The position numbers and the translations under genes are program-made. The notes beneath the pieces were generated by a model. That model did not search any database, was not told the origin of the DNA, and was given only the letters and a program-made list of their open reading frames with translations. 64,000 nt of DNA from Chloroflexi bacterium bin20 (GTDB lineage: Bacteria; Chloroflexota; Anaerolineae; Aggregatilineales; Phototrophicaceae), in NCBI GenBank assembly GCA_002238485.1, contig MPMG01000001.1, positions 806,001 through 870,000 on the forward strand, written 5' to 3'. Positions 26,830-34,676 of the stretch are shown piece by piece (position 1 is the stretch's first letter; the number at the start of each line of letters is the position of its first letter).

Positions 26830-27604
26830 GTCACTGCGCGGGATCAAGCGTCGTGTCAGGCAGATTCTGCTGTCGGCGGCGCGAAATTGGCTGCGCATGG
26901 CATTGACGATTTTGGCGCTCTATATCAGTTTGCCATGGCTGGCGCCGACACTGGCCAAGCTGGGCATGCACGCGACCGCCAACGCCATATACACCATGTA
27001 CAGCCCTTTCTGCCACCAATTCGCGTTTCGATCGGTCTTTGTCTACGGCGAGCAGCCCTTCTATCCACGCGCCGCTGCTGGGGCCAGCTTCGCATCTTTT
27101 GAAGAATTTGCAGTGGAATCTGCTGCTTTCCAGGGGGAGTATCGCTATTGGGCGAGTCGCTTTGGCGCGGAGAGCCAGCATGCCAGCGCGGATGACCTGG
27201 AAATATTCAGCGCGACACAGCAGTTGGCGGCACGACATTTCATCGGCGATGAGACATTCGGTTACAAGACCAGCTTGTGCGCGCGCGATTTAGCGATCTA
27301 TACGCTGCTCTTTGTCGGTGGGCTGGTGTATCGGCGTTATCGCTGGCGCATCCGCCCCTTGCCGCTTTGGCTCTTTGTGCTGGCGGGTCTGCTGCCCATC
27401 GCCCTGGATGGTGGCAGCCAATTGCTAAGCTATCCGCCTTTTGAGCTGTGGCCCCCGCGGGAGAGCGCGCCGCTCTTTCGCCTTGTCACTGGCGGCTTCT
27501 TCGGTTTGATGTGCGCCTGGCTGGGCTTCCCGCATATCGAGCGCTCCATGCACGATCTCATCAACCAGTTGGAGCCTGGTGCGGCCGCCGAAGAGCGCTT
27601 CTAG
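26822..27604 (+). CDS. DUF2085-like membrane protein
   Basis: A 260-residue membrane protein with three to five hydrophobic segments. CHQFAFRSVFVYG near residue 60 and LCARDLAIYTLLFVGG near 150 resemble the conserved CHQ and C-RD motifs of the DUF2085 family, whose function is unknown. The insert between them (about residues 80-140) is long for the family. I start it at ATG 26822, overlapping the TlpA stop, which makes it the third gene of a thiol-redox unit. A role linked to disulfide chemistry is suggested only by that context and the cysteines. Confidence 0.65.
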   Translation: MARSLRGIKRRVRQILLSAARNWLRMALTILALYISLPWLAPTLAKLGMHATANAIYTMYSPFCHQFAFRSVFVYGEQPFYPRAAAGASFASFEEFAVESAAFQGEYRYWASRFGAESQHASADDLEIFSATQQLAARHFIGDETFGYKTSLCARDLAIYTLLFVGGLVYRRYRWRIRPLPLWLFVLAGLLPIALDGGSQLLSYPPFELWPPRESAPLFRLVTGGFFGLMCAWLGFPHIERSMHDLINQLEPGAAAEERF

Positions 27605-28287
27605 TCATCGTCGGGCCGGCTCAGGCGCGAAAGACGCTGGTTCATTATTGTCGCGTCTTTGCCGGGCGGCTTGGGCGAATTCGGGTCGGGCGCTTCATCT
27701 ACGATGTGATAGCGAGTCGGGCGAGGCTTGGCTGCGTTTGCATTGGGCAGTCGACCATCCAGCGCGTCCAGCGTCTCGTTGAGCTTGTTGGCGGCATCGC
27801 GGGCAATTGCTTTAGCGGTCTGGCCTGCGCTTGCTACCGGTTCGTCGACCGGAATGCGCGTGCTGCGCCTTTCGTGTTCGTCCAAGGTCGCTTCCAGCGC
27901 GGCCAGCTCTTGCATGAGATGGCGTGTCACCAAGCGATGATCTCGCAACTCGGATTCGGCGATGGAAAGCTGCTGCTGCTTCAGGTTCAGCTGTGTTTGC
28001 AGTCGTCGCGAGCCAAATGTGTCGCTTGCGCCCAGCGCTGCATCGACCCGCTCGTCCAGGTCAAGCGCTTCACCCATCAGCTTGTCGATCTTGGCTTGCA
28101 ATTCATCTTCGTATAGAACTGCTTCTTCTAGCCGCGCGCGCAGCCGCTCTGCCGAACGACGTGGATTGGCAGCCGTTTCCTCTGCGTTCAGACGAATGCG
28201 CGCCAATGGCGAGCCTGGATTGCGCCCCATCAACTCGTTGACCTGGGCATTCAGCAAGACCGAAAGTTTGTCAAAGAGACTGGACAT
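27601..28287 (-). CDS. PspA/IM30-like coiled-coil protein
   Basis: A 228-residue, highly charged, mainly helical protein. The N terminus SLFDKLSVLLNAQVNELMG resembles the amphipathic helix and first helix of PspA/Vipp1 proteins, and residues 40-170 are predicted coiled coil. The Pro-rich tail (NSPKPPGKD) is not typical. If it belongs to that family it would bind and stabilise the inner membrane under stress. The assignment is moderate, since the canonical middle motif is degenerate. It overlaps the convergent DUF2085-like gene by four bases. Confidence 0.6.
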   Translation of the reverse strand: MSSLFDKLSVLLNAQVNELMGRNPGSPLARIRLNAEETAANPRRSAERLRARLEEAVLYEDELQAKIDKLMGEALDLDERVDAALGASDTFGSRRLQTQLNLKQQQLSIAESELRDHRLVTRHLMQELAALEATLDEHERRSTRIPVDEPVASAGQTAKAIARDAANKLNETLDALDGRLPNANAAKPRPTRYHIVDEAPDPNSPKPPGKDATIMNQRLSRLSRPDDD

Positions 28288-28332
28288 GGCAGCGCCTTCC
28301 TGTGTGTCGAATCCATGTTCATTATAGCGCAG

Positions 28333-28869
28333 TCATGGCGAAGGCAGTTGCTCCAGCAGGTCCTTGGATCGTTTCACCAGCCGCGCGTCCGATGTACCTG
28401 CCCAGCTCCTCAACAGCGCGCGCATGTCAGCCAGGTCCAGGACCACAAGCGCCGATTCATGCTCCGAAAGCCAGCCTGCCAGCGCCACGCAAGCTTGAAA
28501 AGCCGCTTCGTTTTGGAGCTGCCTGCCAACTTCAACGATGCTTGCCACAGCCGATTCCAGCGCGAATGCTGCCTCGACCTCGCCCAGCGTCCAGATGGCA
28601 GTGGCGCGGCTTTCCGGGCGCTCCATGATCACCTGCGTCAGTTGCTCGACGACTTGGATTTTTTCGTCTGAAGAAAGGCGCAGTCGCAGCAAGTCGCGCG
28701 GCAGGTTGTCGTTCACAAAATCTGGCTGAACATGGTTGCCGGCATCGTTACGACTGCGGCGCAGCAACATCGCCAGTTGAAATAGCGCATGTTCGCGGCG
28801 GTCGAAGTCGTCGCTGTCTACCTTTGCATACAAGCTTCCCAGCGCGCGCAAGCGGTAGGCCCGTTTCAT
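28333..28869 (-). CDS. Helical-repeat (HEAT-like) protein, unknown function
   Basis: A 178-residue soluble protein built of regular amphipathic helices (for example RATAIWTLGEVE, FQACVALAGWLS, ARLVKRSKDLLEQL) suggestive of HEAT-type repeats. I do not recognise a family. It lies 45 bases upstream of the PspA-like gene on the same strand, so the two probably form a bicistron. Confidence 0.55.
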   Translation of the reverse strand: MKRAYRLRALGSLYAKVDSDDFDRREHALFQLAMLLRRSRNDAGNHVQPDFVNDNLPRDLLRLRLSSDEKIQVVEQLTQVIMERPESRATAIWTLGEVEAAFALESAVASIVEVGRQLQNEAAFQACVALAGWLSEHESALVVLDLADMRALLRSWAGTSDARLVKRSKDLLEQLPSP

Positions 28870-29008
28870 ATTCGCTCTCTGCCTTGCTCTTTGGTTGTCC
28901 TATTGATCGCAAGCATACCAGCCTAGCATCGGAATAGCCCAACGGCGGCAATTTGGGTTATTATAGGGGCTTGTGAACAAGCCTATGGAAGCCGAAGGGA
29001 AACAATCA

Positions 29009-29710
29009 ATGTCTGACCTTCTCGCGCTGTACCGCGTCCAGGAGTTGGAGCTGGATATCATCGCACGCACCGAGCGTATCAAATCGATCAATCTGGAGAT
29101 GGCGGGTGATGCCGCATTGGAAGAGGCGCGCGCCAACTTCGAAGCGGCGCAGGCAGCCCATCAAGACGCAGCCAAACGCGCGACAGAACATGAACACGAA
29201 ATCCGGGCGGTGGTCGAAAAGCGCGCCAACTCCGAAGCCACGCTCTACGGCGGCGAGGTGACGAATCCAAAAGAGCTGCAAGATCTGCAAATGGAAGTCG
29301 AGGCATTGAGCCGTCGCAAACTCACGTTGGACGACGAAATGCTGCATCTGATCTTGGAGAGGGATGACCTGGGTGAACAGTTGGAGACGGTGCAAGCGGG
29401 ATTACATGAATTGTCTGAAGCGCGAGAAGAAGCCAACATCGAGCTGCAAGAGGAAAAAGACACGTTGTCCGCGGCCGTCAACGAGATGCTGGCAGAGCGC
29501 AAAAGTCAGGTCGCGGAGATCAGCCCCGATTTATTCCAGACTTACATTCGCATGCGCGCCCCCAAAGCCAATCGTCCGCTGGCGGCGCTGCAAGACAATG
29601 CCTGCACCAGCTGCGGGATCGAACAGAATGTCGTCGTCATCAACGCCATCAGCCGCAGCGACGACATCGTGCACTGCCAGAATTGCGGCAGGATTTTGCT
29701 GCGCCTGTAA
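29009..29710 (+). CDS. Coiled-coil protein with C-terminal C4-type zinc ribbon
   Basis: A 233-residue protein of the bacterial coiled-coil zinc-ribbon family (the CT398/CdsZ type). A long coiled coil covers about residues 1-180, with the GEVTNPKELQDLQ segment at its turn, followed by RPLAALQDNACTSCG and HCQNCGRIL, the two CxxC knuckles. Its precise function is unsettled; homologues are discussed as scaffolds in secretion or RNA metabolism. The start is ATG 29009, preceded by GAAGGGA; an earlier in-frame codon gives an unlikely N-terminal extension. A TATTAT box lies at 28959-28964. Confidence 0.8.
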   Translation: MSDLLALYRVQELELDIIARTERIKSINLEMAGDAALEEARANFEAAQAAHQDAAKRATEHEHEIRAVVEKRANSEATLYGGEVTNPKELQDLQMEVEALSRRKLTLDDEMLHLILERDDLGEQLETVQAGLHELSEAREEANIELQEEKDTLSAAVNEMLAERKSQVAEISPDLFQTYIRMRAPKANRPLAALQDNACTSCGIEQNVVVINAISRSDDIVHCQNCGRILLRL

Positions 29711-29720
29711 GGGGACGGCG

Positions 29721-29966
29721 CTAGAGTACCAGCTGCATCAACACGCTGATGCCCAGGAAGACCACCAGTGGGCTGAGGTCGATGCCACCCAGAGGCGGCA
29801 GGGCATTGCGGATGGGCGCAAGCACCGGCTCGGTCGCTTGATACAAGAAGCGAGCGATCGGGTTGTTCGGGTCGAGATTGGGTAGCCAGCTCATCAAAAC
29901 GCGCGCAAGCAGAATCAGCTGATAAGCCTGAAGCGCCCAAATCAATACAACAAATATCTCGCTCAT
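29721..29966 (-). CDS. yggT: YggT family membrane protein
   Basis: An 81-residue protein with two hydrophobic segments and the typical YggT middle LLARVLMSWLPNLDPNNPIARFLYQATEPVLAPIR-type sequence (positions 19-53). Homologues occur with cell-division and PLP-homeostasis genes and are associated with membrane or septum functions. It is the last gene of the pgeF-yggS-yggT unit. The start is ATG 29966. Confidence 0.88.
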   Translation of the reverse strand: MSEIFVVLIWALQAYQLILLARVLMSWLPNLDPNNPIARFLYQATEPVLAPIRNALPPLGGIDLSPLVVFLGISVLMQLVL

Positions 29967-29998
29967 GGGGGATTTTTCCTTTCGACTCTGTGCCTGCT

Positions 29999-30709
29999 TT
30001 ACTTGCGTTCTCCAAAAATGGCGCGTCCGACGCGGATCATCGTTGCGCCTTCTTCTATGGCGATCGTGAAGTCGTCCGTCATGCCCATGCTCAACACGGG
30101 CAAGTTCGCATCCAGCGACTCGCGCAGCGCGCTCATGTCGGCAAAGACGCGGCGGATGATCCGTTCTTCTGCACCGAATGGCGCCATGGTCATCAGGCCA
30201 CGGACATCCAGGCTGGGCAGCGCCATGATCGCCGACACTTCCTGCCACAATTGCTGTCGGACCGCCTCATCGTTATGCCAATTGTAACCCACCAATCCAT
30301 ATTTCGATGCTTCGCCAGATACATTGATTTCCAGCAACACAGGGAAATCGCGCCCGCGTGCTTGCGCCAGGCGTGACAGTCGCTGCGCCAGGCGCAGGCT
30401 GTCGACCGATTGCGCCAGGTCAAACAACGGCACAACTTGCTTGGCTTTGCGGCTCTGGATATGCCCGACCATGTGCCAGGTTACCGGCTGGGTGGCTGTC
30501 GCAGCGACCTGCGGAATCTTGACGGCTGCTTCTTCTACGCGGTTTTCGCCCAGCTGTTGCAGGCCCGCCGCCACAGCCGCCAGCATGGCATCGACAGTCT
30601 GCTGCTTGGTGACCGCGACCAATGTCACTTCGCTGGGATGGCGCCCCGAACGGGCACAGGCATTGGCGATGCGCTCTTGCACACGCTGGATGTTGTCGGC
30701 GATGCTCAT
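29999..30709 (-). CDS. yggS: YggS family PLP-binding homeostasis protein
   Basis: A 236-residue single-domain TIM-barrel protein with the PLP-binding lysine at Lys35 (LVAVTKQQ), the LGENRVEE motif and the C-terminal SMGMTDDFTIAIEEGATMIRVG phosphate-site region. It buffers free pyridoxal 5'-phosphate and has no known enzymatic reaction. The gene overlaps pgeF by four bases. Confidence 0.94.
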   Translation of the reverse strand: MSIADNIQRVQERIANACARSGRHPSEVTLVAVTKQQTVDAMLAAVAAGLQQLGENRVEEAAVKIPQVAATATQPVTWHMVGHIQSRKAKQVVPLFDLAQSVDSLRLAQRLSRLAQARGRDFPVLLEINVSGEASKYGLVGYNWHNDEAVRQQLWQEVSAIMALPSLDVRGLMTMAPFGAEERIIRRVFADMSALRESLDANLPVLSMGMTDDFTIAIEEGATMIRVGRAIFGERK

Positions 30710-31491
30710 AGCGATACCGCCACGCCAAAGCGACCGGTGCGCCCGGCTTCCGCCCGATGCGAATAGAATTCGCGCGTATTGTCATGCGTGCAGATGTCGA
30801 CAACCTGCGCCTTGTTGACGCCGCGCCGCTGCAAATCCAGCAGATTGGCTCGCCACAGATCAAAGTGCGCCGCGCCAGTGACGGGATCTCGCCAGATGAC
30901 TTGCGCCGACTCGCCAAAATACGCGTGCGCTTGTTGCGCGACTTCTTCGCCAACCTGGTAATTGCGCCGCGAGATGGCGGGCCCGATGAGGACTTCAATA
31001 TCGGATGACTGGCAGTGATAGGTCTTTCGCAGCGCCTTGATCAAAGTGGCGGCCATGCCCTGGACGGTGCCGCGCCAGCCCGCGTGCGCCAGCCCGATTG
31101 CACGCTTAACCGGGTCGAACGCGATCAGCGGCACACAATCGGCATAGCGCATCACCAGGGGCGTATCGGGCAAGTCGGTTAGCAAGCAATCGGCTTTCGG
31201 CAGTTGCTGCCCGTTCTTCGGCTCGCCGACCACGATGACATCTGTGCTGTGCACCAGCCAGCAACTCGTTGCGCGCTGGGCATTGACGCCCAAGGCAGCA
31301 TACAATCGCGCGTGATTTTCACGCACCGCCTGGCTATCATCGCCAATGGACGCGCCCAGGTTGAGCGACGACCAGATGCCATTGCTGACGCCGCCTTGCC
31401 GCGTGAAGATGCCATGACGCAATCCGGCCCAGGCGCTGCTGCGGTAGAAGGTGAGGCCATTGCGGCTTATGCGCTCGAATTCGCAATTCAA
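30706..31491 (-). CDS. pgeF: Peptidoglycan editing factor / laccase-domain protein PgeF (YfiH)
   Basis: A 261-residue protein of the multicopper-oxidase-like YfiH family. The metal ligands are His81 (WLVHSTD), Cys119 (YADCVPL) and His136 (HAGWRGT), all conserved. In E. coli the protein removes mis-incorporated residues from UDP-MurNAc peptides; family members also show purine nucleoside phosphorylase activity. It heads the operon with yggS and yggT, a common arrangement in Gram-positive-like and Chloroflexota genomes. Confidence 0.92.
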   Translation of the reverse strand: MNCEFERISRNGLTFYRSSAWAGLRHGIFTRQGGVSNGIWSSLNLGASIGDDSQAVRENHARLYAALGVNAQRATSCWLVHSTDVIVVGEPKNGQQLPKADCLLTDLPDTPLVMRYADCVPLIAFDPVKRAIGLAHAGWRGTVQGMAATLIKALRKTYHCQSSDIEVLIGPAISRRNYQVGEEVAQQAHAYFGESAQVIWRDPVTGAAHFDLWRANLLDLQRRGVNKAQVVDICTHDNTREFYSHRAEAGRTGRFGVAVSL

Positions 31492-31577
31492 AAGGCTGCC
31501 CAGGCATTTTCTGATTCATCCTACCCCGATTCTACTGCATTTTGGGCCTGGCGACAGCCTGCCGCAACGGTTGATTG

Positions 31578-31586
31578 TGCTAGACT
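31578..31586 (+). promoter_or_regulatory. Extended -10 promoter element for comF
   Basis: TGC followed by TAGACT, about 72 bases before the comF start. The identical nine bases recur before fabG and the RNase H gene. Confidence 0.5.
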
Positions 31587-31657
31587 TCTGTTGTGATGGT
31601 TGCTGAGTTGCGTAGCGTGACTTTGAAGCAAAAAATGCCGAAGCGCTGGGCCTAATC

Positions 31658-32353
31658 GTGAATCAGGCTGCCAGAAATCCGAAGGCCTGGAAACAGCTGA
31701 AACCTGTCGCCGCGGCGGTGGCTGCCTGGGCAATTGACTTGGTATTCCCGCCAATTTGCGGCCACTGCCATCGCGTGGATACCAAATTTTGCGGTGAATG
31801 CCTGCGAAAATTGGAGCAATTGCCTCTGCAGGGGACAGCGCGCCGAGCCGACAACCTGGACACAGTTTTCGCGACTGGTCCGCATGTGGGTGTATTGCAA
31901 TCGGCTGTGCAAGCCTTCAAGTATCAAGGCGCGACCGAGCTGGCGGATGTGTTGGCGCGGCGGCTGATTTGTGCGCTGGCACTGGTGAATCTGCAGGTTG
32001 ATTTTATCCTGCCTGTTCCGCTGCATAATAACCGGCTAGCAGAAAGAGGGTATAATCAGGCAGAGATATTGTGCCAATTTGTGGCTGCCGAGTTGAACAT
32101 GTGCTGCGAACCGGGTTTGCTGCGGCGCGTGCGCAACACCAAGCAGCAGGCGCATCTGAAGGCCGCAGAGCGCAAACTGAATGTGAAAGGCGCGTTTGAA
32201 GTGGTCAGCGATGTGCAAGGCAGAGTGCTTCTGCTGGTTGACGATGTGATCACAACGGGAGCGACTTTGAGCGACTGCGCACGCGCACTGCGAGACGAGG
32301 GCGCGGCAGCCGTATTTGGCATCGTGGTCAGCGAGCCACGGCGGTCTGATTAA
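31658..32353 (+). CDS. comF: ComF family phosphoribosyltransferase-like protein
   Basis: A 231-residue protein with an N-terminal zinc finger (CGHCHRVDTKFCGEC, residues 34-48) and a type I phosphoribosyltransferase domain with PRPP loop VLLLVDDVITTGAT. ComF proteins are needed for DNA uptake in competent bacteria, but are also widespread without known competence. The start is a GTG at 31658. The conserved ERGYNQAE motif is present. It is followed after 17 bases by hpf. Confidence 0.9.
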   Translation: MNQAARNPKAWKQLKPVAAAVAAWAIDLVFPPICGHCHRVDTKFCGECLRKLEQLPLQGTARRADNLDTVFATGPHVGVLQSAVQAFKYQGATELADVLARRLICALALVNLQVDFILPVPLHNNRLAERGYNQAEILCQFVAAELNMCCEPGLLRRVRNTKQQAHLKAAERKLNVKGAFEVVSDVQGRVLLLVDDVITTGATLSDCARALRDEGAAAVFGIVVSEPRRSD

Positions 32354-32370
32354 CATGCCAGGAGGTAATA

Positions 32371-32970
32371 ATGGATATCAGCATTCATGGCGATGGCATC
32401 CGAATCTCGGACGCGCTGGACAGTTATACGCGCTCCAAAGTAGACAAGCTGGATCGCTACCTGCCCAATATCGCGCATGTGGGGGTGGAGCTTGCGATCA
32501 TCCGCACGCATCGCGGGGCAGACCTGGCGATAGCGCAGATCACCGTGAAACACGCGCGAGGGGCGATTCTGCGCGCCGAAGAACGAATGAATATCGAAAA
32601 CCGCGATACCATCCGTTGGGCCATTAACAAAGCTGTTGACAAGCTGCACCGGCAGATCGACCGTTTCAAGAGCAAGCGCAAAGCCAAGAATCAACGTGTG
32701 CGCGATCGGTACCGCGCCACCATGGCCGAGCTGAACATGGCGGAAGAAGTGCCATCATACGACATTCCTGATGCGACCGTTGCTGCCGCGCCCACCGATA
32801 TCTTCCGCCGCAAACAGGTGGAAATGATGCCCATGAACGAAGAAGAAGCCATTGAACAGCTGGAATTGCTGGATCACAACTTCTATATGTTCATGAATGC
32901 CGAAAGCGACGAGATCAATGTGCTGTATCGGCGCGACAATGGCGGTTATGGCCTCCTTGTCCCACAGTAG
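32371..32970 (+). CDS. hpf: Ribosome hibernation promoting factor, long form
   Basis: A 199-residue protein with the HPF/RaiA N-terminal domain (residues 1-100) and a C-terminal dimerisation domain (about 135-195: KQVEMMPMNEEEAIEQLELL, then VLYRRDNGGYGLLVP). Long HPF binds 30S subunits and pairs ribosomes into inactive 100S dimers in stationary phase. A very strong AGGAGGT lies eight bases before the ATG. It is convergent with the glycosyltransferase gene six bases on. Confidence 0.95.
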   Translation: MDISIHGDGIRISDALDSYTRSKVDKLDRYLPNIAHVGVELAIIRTHRGADLAIAQITVKHARGAILRAEERMNIENRDTIRWAINKAVDKLHRQIDRFKSKRKAKNQRVRDRYRATMAELNMAEEVPSYDIPDATVAAAPTDIFRRKQVEMMPMNEEEAIEQLELLDHNFYMFMNAESDEINVLYRRDNGGYGLLVPQ

Positions 32971-32976
32971 GCAGAC

Positions 32977-33732
32977 CTAGCGCCTTTGCCAGTACGCCGC
33001 CAGCAACTGGTATTTGCGGTATTCATAGCGCGCCATCAACAGCGACAGCCGCAGCCCGTGCCAACGGTCTCGGTAGCCGCGCAGCGTGACAAAGCGCCAA
33101 TAGAATTGCCTCAACGGTTGCAAGACGAAGTTTTGCGGCTTGGCTCTGATGCCTTGCCGAAACAGGTTGCGGGCATCGGCCTGCGAATAGCGCTCTTGCT
33201 TGTCGATGAAGTGCGCCAGATCGCGGTAGTTGTAATGAATGATAGGGTTGCGCAGGGTGCCTTCCGCCCCATGCAGCGCCACGGTTTCGTGCACGGGGCG
33301 CCCCAAGTCATAGCGAGCATGTCCCACGCGCAGCAGCCGCGTCTGATAATCGGGATACCAGCCGGCCCCCTTGGTCAGCACGCCGAATATGTAATTGTGG
33401 CGCGGTATGCGCCAGCCCGCGTATTCTGGCAGACGCATCTTGTTGCGGATTTCGGCAGACAATGCCTCGCTGATGCGCTCGTCTGCATCGACGAAGAGCA
33501 CCCAATCGGTCATGTCGCTGGCGGCATCGAGGGCGGCATTGCGTTGCTCGGCATAATTCTCGAATTCGTGCTGGAAGATATCTGCGCCGCAGGCCTGCGC
33601 GATCGCCACTGTGTCGTCGCTGCTGTAGGAATCGAAGACGATAACGCGGTCGGCAAAGCGCAAGGTCTTGATGCAATCGGCGATTTGCTCGGCTTCGTTG
33701 CGTGTCAAGACAATGGCTGTGAGGTGAATCAT
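32977..33732 (-). CDS. Glycosyltransferase family 2 (WaaE/KdtX-like)
   Basis: A 251-residue GT-A glycosyltransferase. ILTRNEAEQI-type N terminus (residues 6-16), a DSYSSDDT nucleotide-sugar segment and the metal-binding DADE are present. The C-terminal half has YQTRLLRVGHARYDLGRPVHE and HYNYRDLAHFIDKQERYS, features of the LPS-core GT2 branch. It is the last gene of a three-gene minus-strand operon, overlapping the preceding gene by ATGA. The glycan made is unknown; a cell-surface polysaccharide is likely. Confidence 0.83.
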   Translation of the reverse strand: MIHLTAIVLTRNEAEQIADCIKTLRFADRVIVFDSYSSDDTVAIAQACGADIFQHEFENYAEQRNAALDAASDMTDWVLFVDADERISEALSAEIRNKMRLPEYAGWRIPRHNYIFGVLTKGAGWYPDYQTRLLRVGHARYDLGRPVHETVALHGAEGTLRNPIIHYNYRDLAHFIDKQERYSQADARNLFRQGIRAKPQNFVLQPLRQFYWRFVTLRGYRDRWHGLRLSLLMARYEYRKYQLLAAYWQRR

Positions 33733-34676
33733 CGTTGCGCCATCTCGATTATCTCGCGGCAGGCATCGGCCAGTTCAGCATCGGCGTCGCCCAGAGCTCG
33801 CAGTTTTCGGCGCATGCCGCGCAAGATCAGCCAGCGTGCCAGCCGGCGCTTCCAGCCGGGCAGATGTTTATCCATCAATAATAGCCGACTTCGCCAAAGA
33901 TGGACGAGGCTGCTGGGACGCGCTTGTGCAGTGCTCTGTCCGCCCAGATGGATTACATGCGCGCGCGGTTCGCAAGCGATGCGCCAACCCAGCTTGCGGA
34001 TGCGCCAGGCCCAGTCGACCTCTTCGCAATAGATGAAGAAGTCTTCGTCGAAGATGCCCGATTGCAAGATGGCTGCGCGCTTGAGCATCATGGTCGCGCC
34101 CAGCGGAAAGTCGATTGCAAAAGCCGCCGCCGACTCATACAAGCTGCGCGGATATCGGCCATTGAAGCGGCCAGCCAGCAGACGACCCGGCACAGGAAAC
34201 AGCTCGCAGTACACTTGCCGCAATCCAGGAAAGCGAAAGGCGCTGTGCTGGAAGCTGCCATCCGCATAGCTCAATCGTGCCCCCACCACGCCCAACTCTG
34301 GGCTGCTCATCAGTGTGTCGTACAGGCGCTGCGTGGAGCCCGGCTGCGCAAGGGTATCCGGATTCAATAGATAGACTGCCGCTGGCAAGTCGGTGCTCGG
34401 GCCGCCAGCAAGACCCAAACGATCCAATGCCAGGTTATTCGCCGCGCCAAAGCCTCGATTGCGCTCGCAGACCAGCAGATTGACCTGCGGGAAATGCCTG
34501 CGCACCAACTCCACAGTCGCATCGCGCGAAGCCGAATCGACCAGCCAGATTTCATGGCGCAGGCTAGTTTCAGCCAAGTCGGCTCTCAGGCTTTGCAGCG
34601 CCGGCAGGATGACATCGGCGTTGTTCCAAGTAACGATGACAACAGCGAGATCTAAAGATGAGTCCGCGCCGCGCAT
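33729..34676 (-). CDS. Glycosyltransferase family 2 (rhamnosyltransferase-like)
   Basis: A 315-residue GT2 enzyme. It begins LAVVIVTWNN, has NRGFGAANN, LLNPDT (the DxD equivalent) and the late FIYCEEVDWAWRIRKLGW motif typical of WbbL/RfbF-type rhamnosyltransferases. The start is ATG 34676, which overlaps the stop of the preceding gene as TAATG; upstream frame extension lacks family similarity. The substrate is unproven. Confidence 0.82.
   Translation of the reverse strand: MRGADSSLDLAVVIVTWNNADVILPALQSLRADLAETSLRHEIWLVDSASRDATVELVRRHFPQVNLLVCERNRGFGAANNLALDRLGLAGGPSTDLPAAVYLLNPDTLAQPGSTQRLYDTLMSSPELGVVGARLSYADGSFQHSAFRFPGLRQVYCELFPVPGRLLAGRFNGRYPRSLYESAAAFAIDFPLGATMMLKRAAILQSGIFDEDFFIYCEEVDWAWRIRKLGWRIACEPRAHVIHLGGQSTAQARPSSLVHLWRSRLLLMDKHLPGWKRRLARWLILRGMRRKLRALGDADAELADACREIIEMAQR

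Noticed and set aside
32051..32056. A perfect TATAAT inside comF
   Set aside because: It is produced by the codons of the conserved GYNQ motif, has no -35 box and lies more than 300 bases from the next start.
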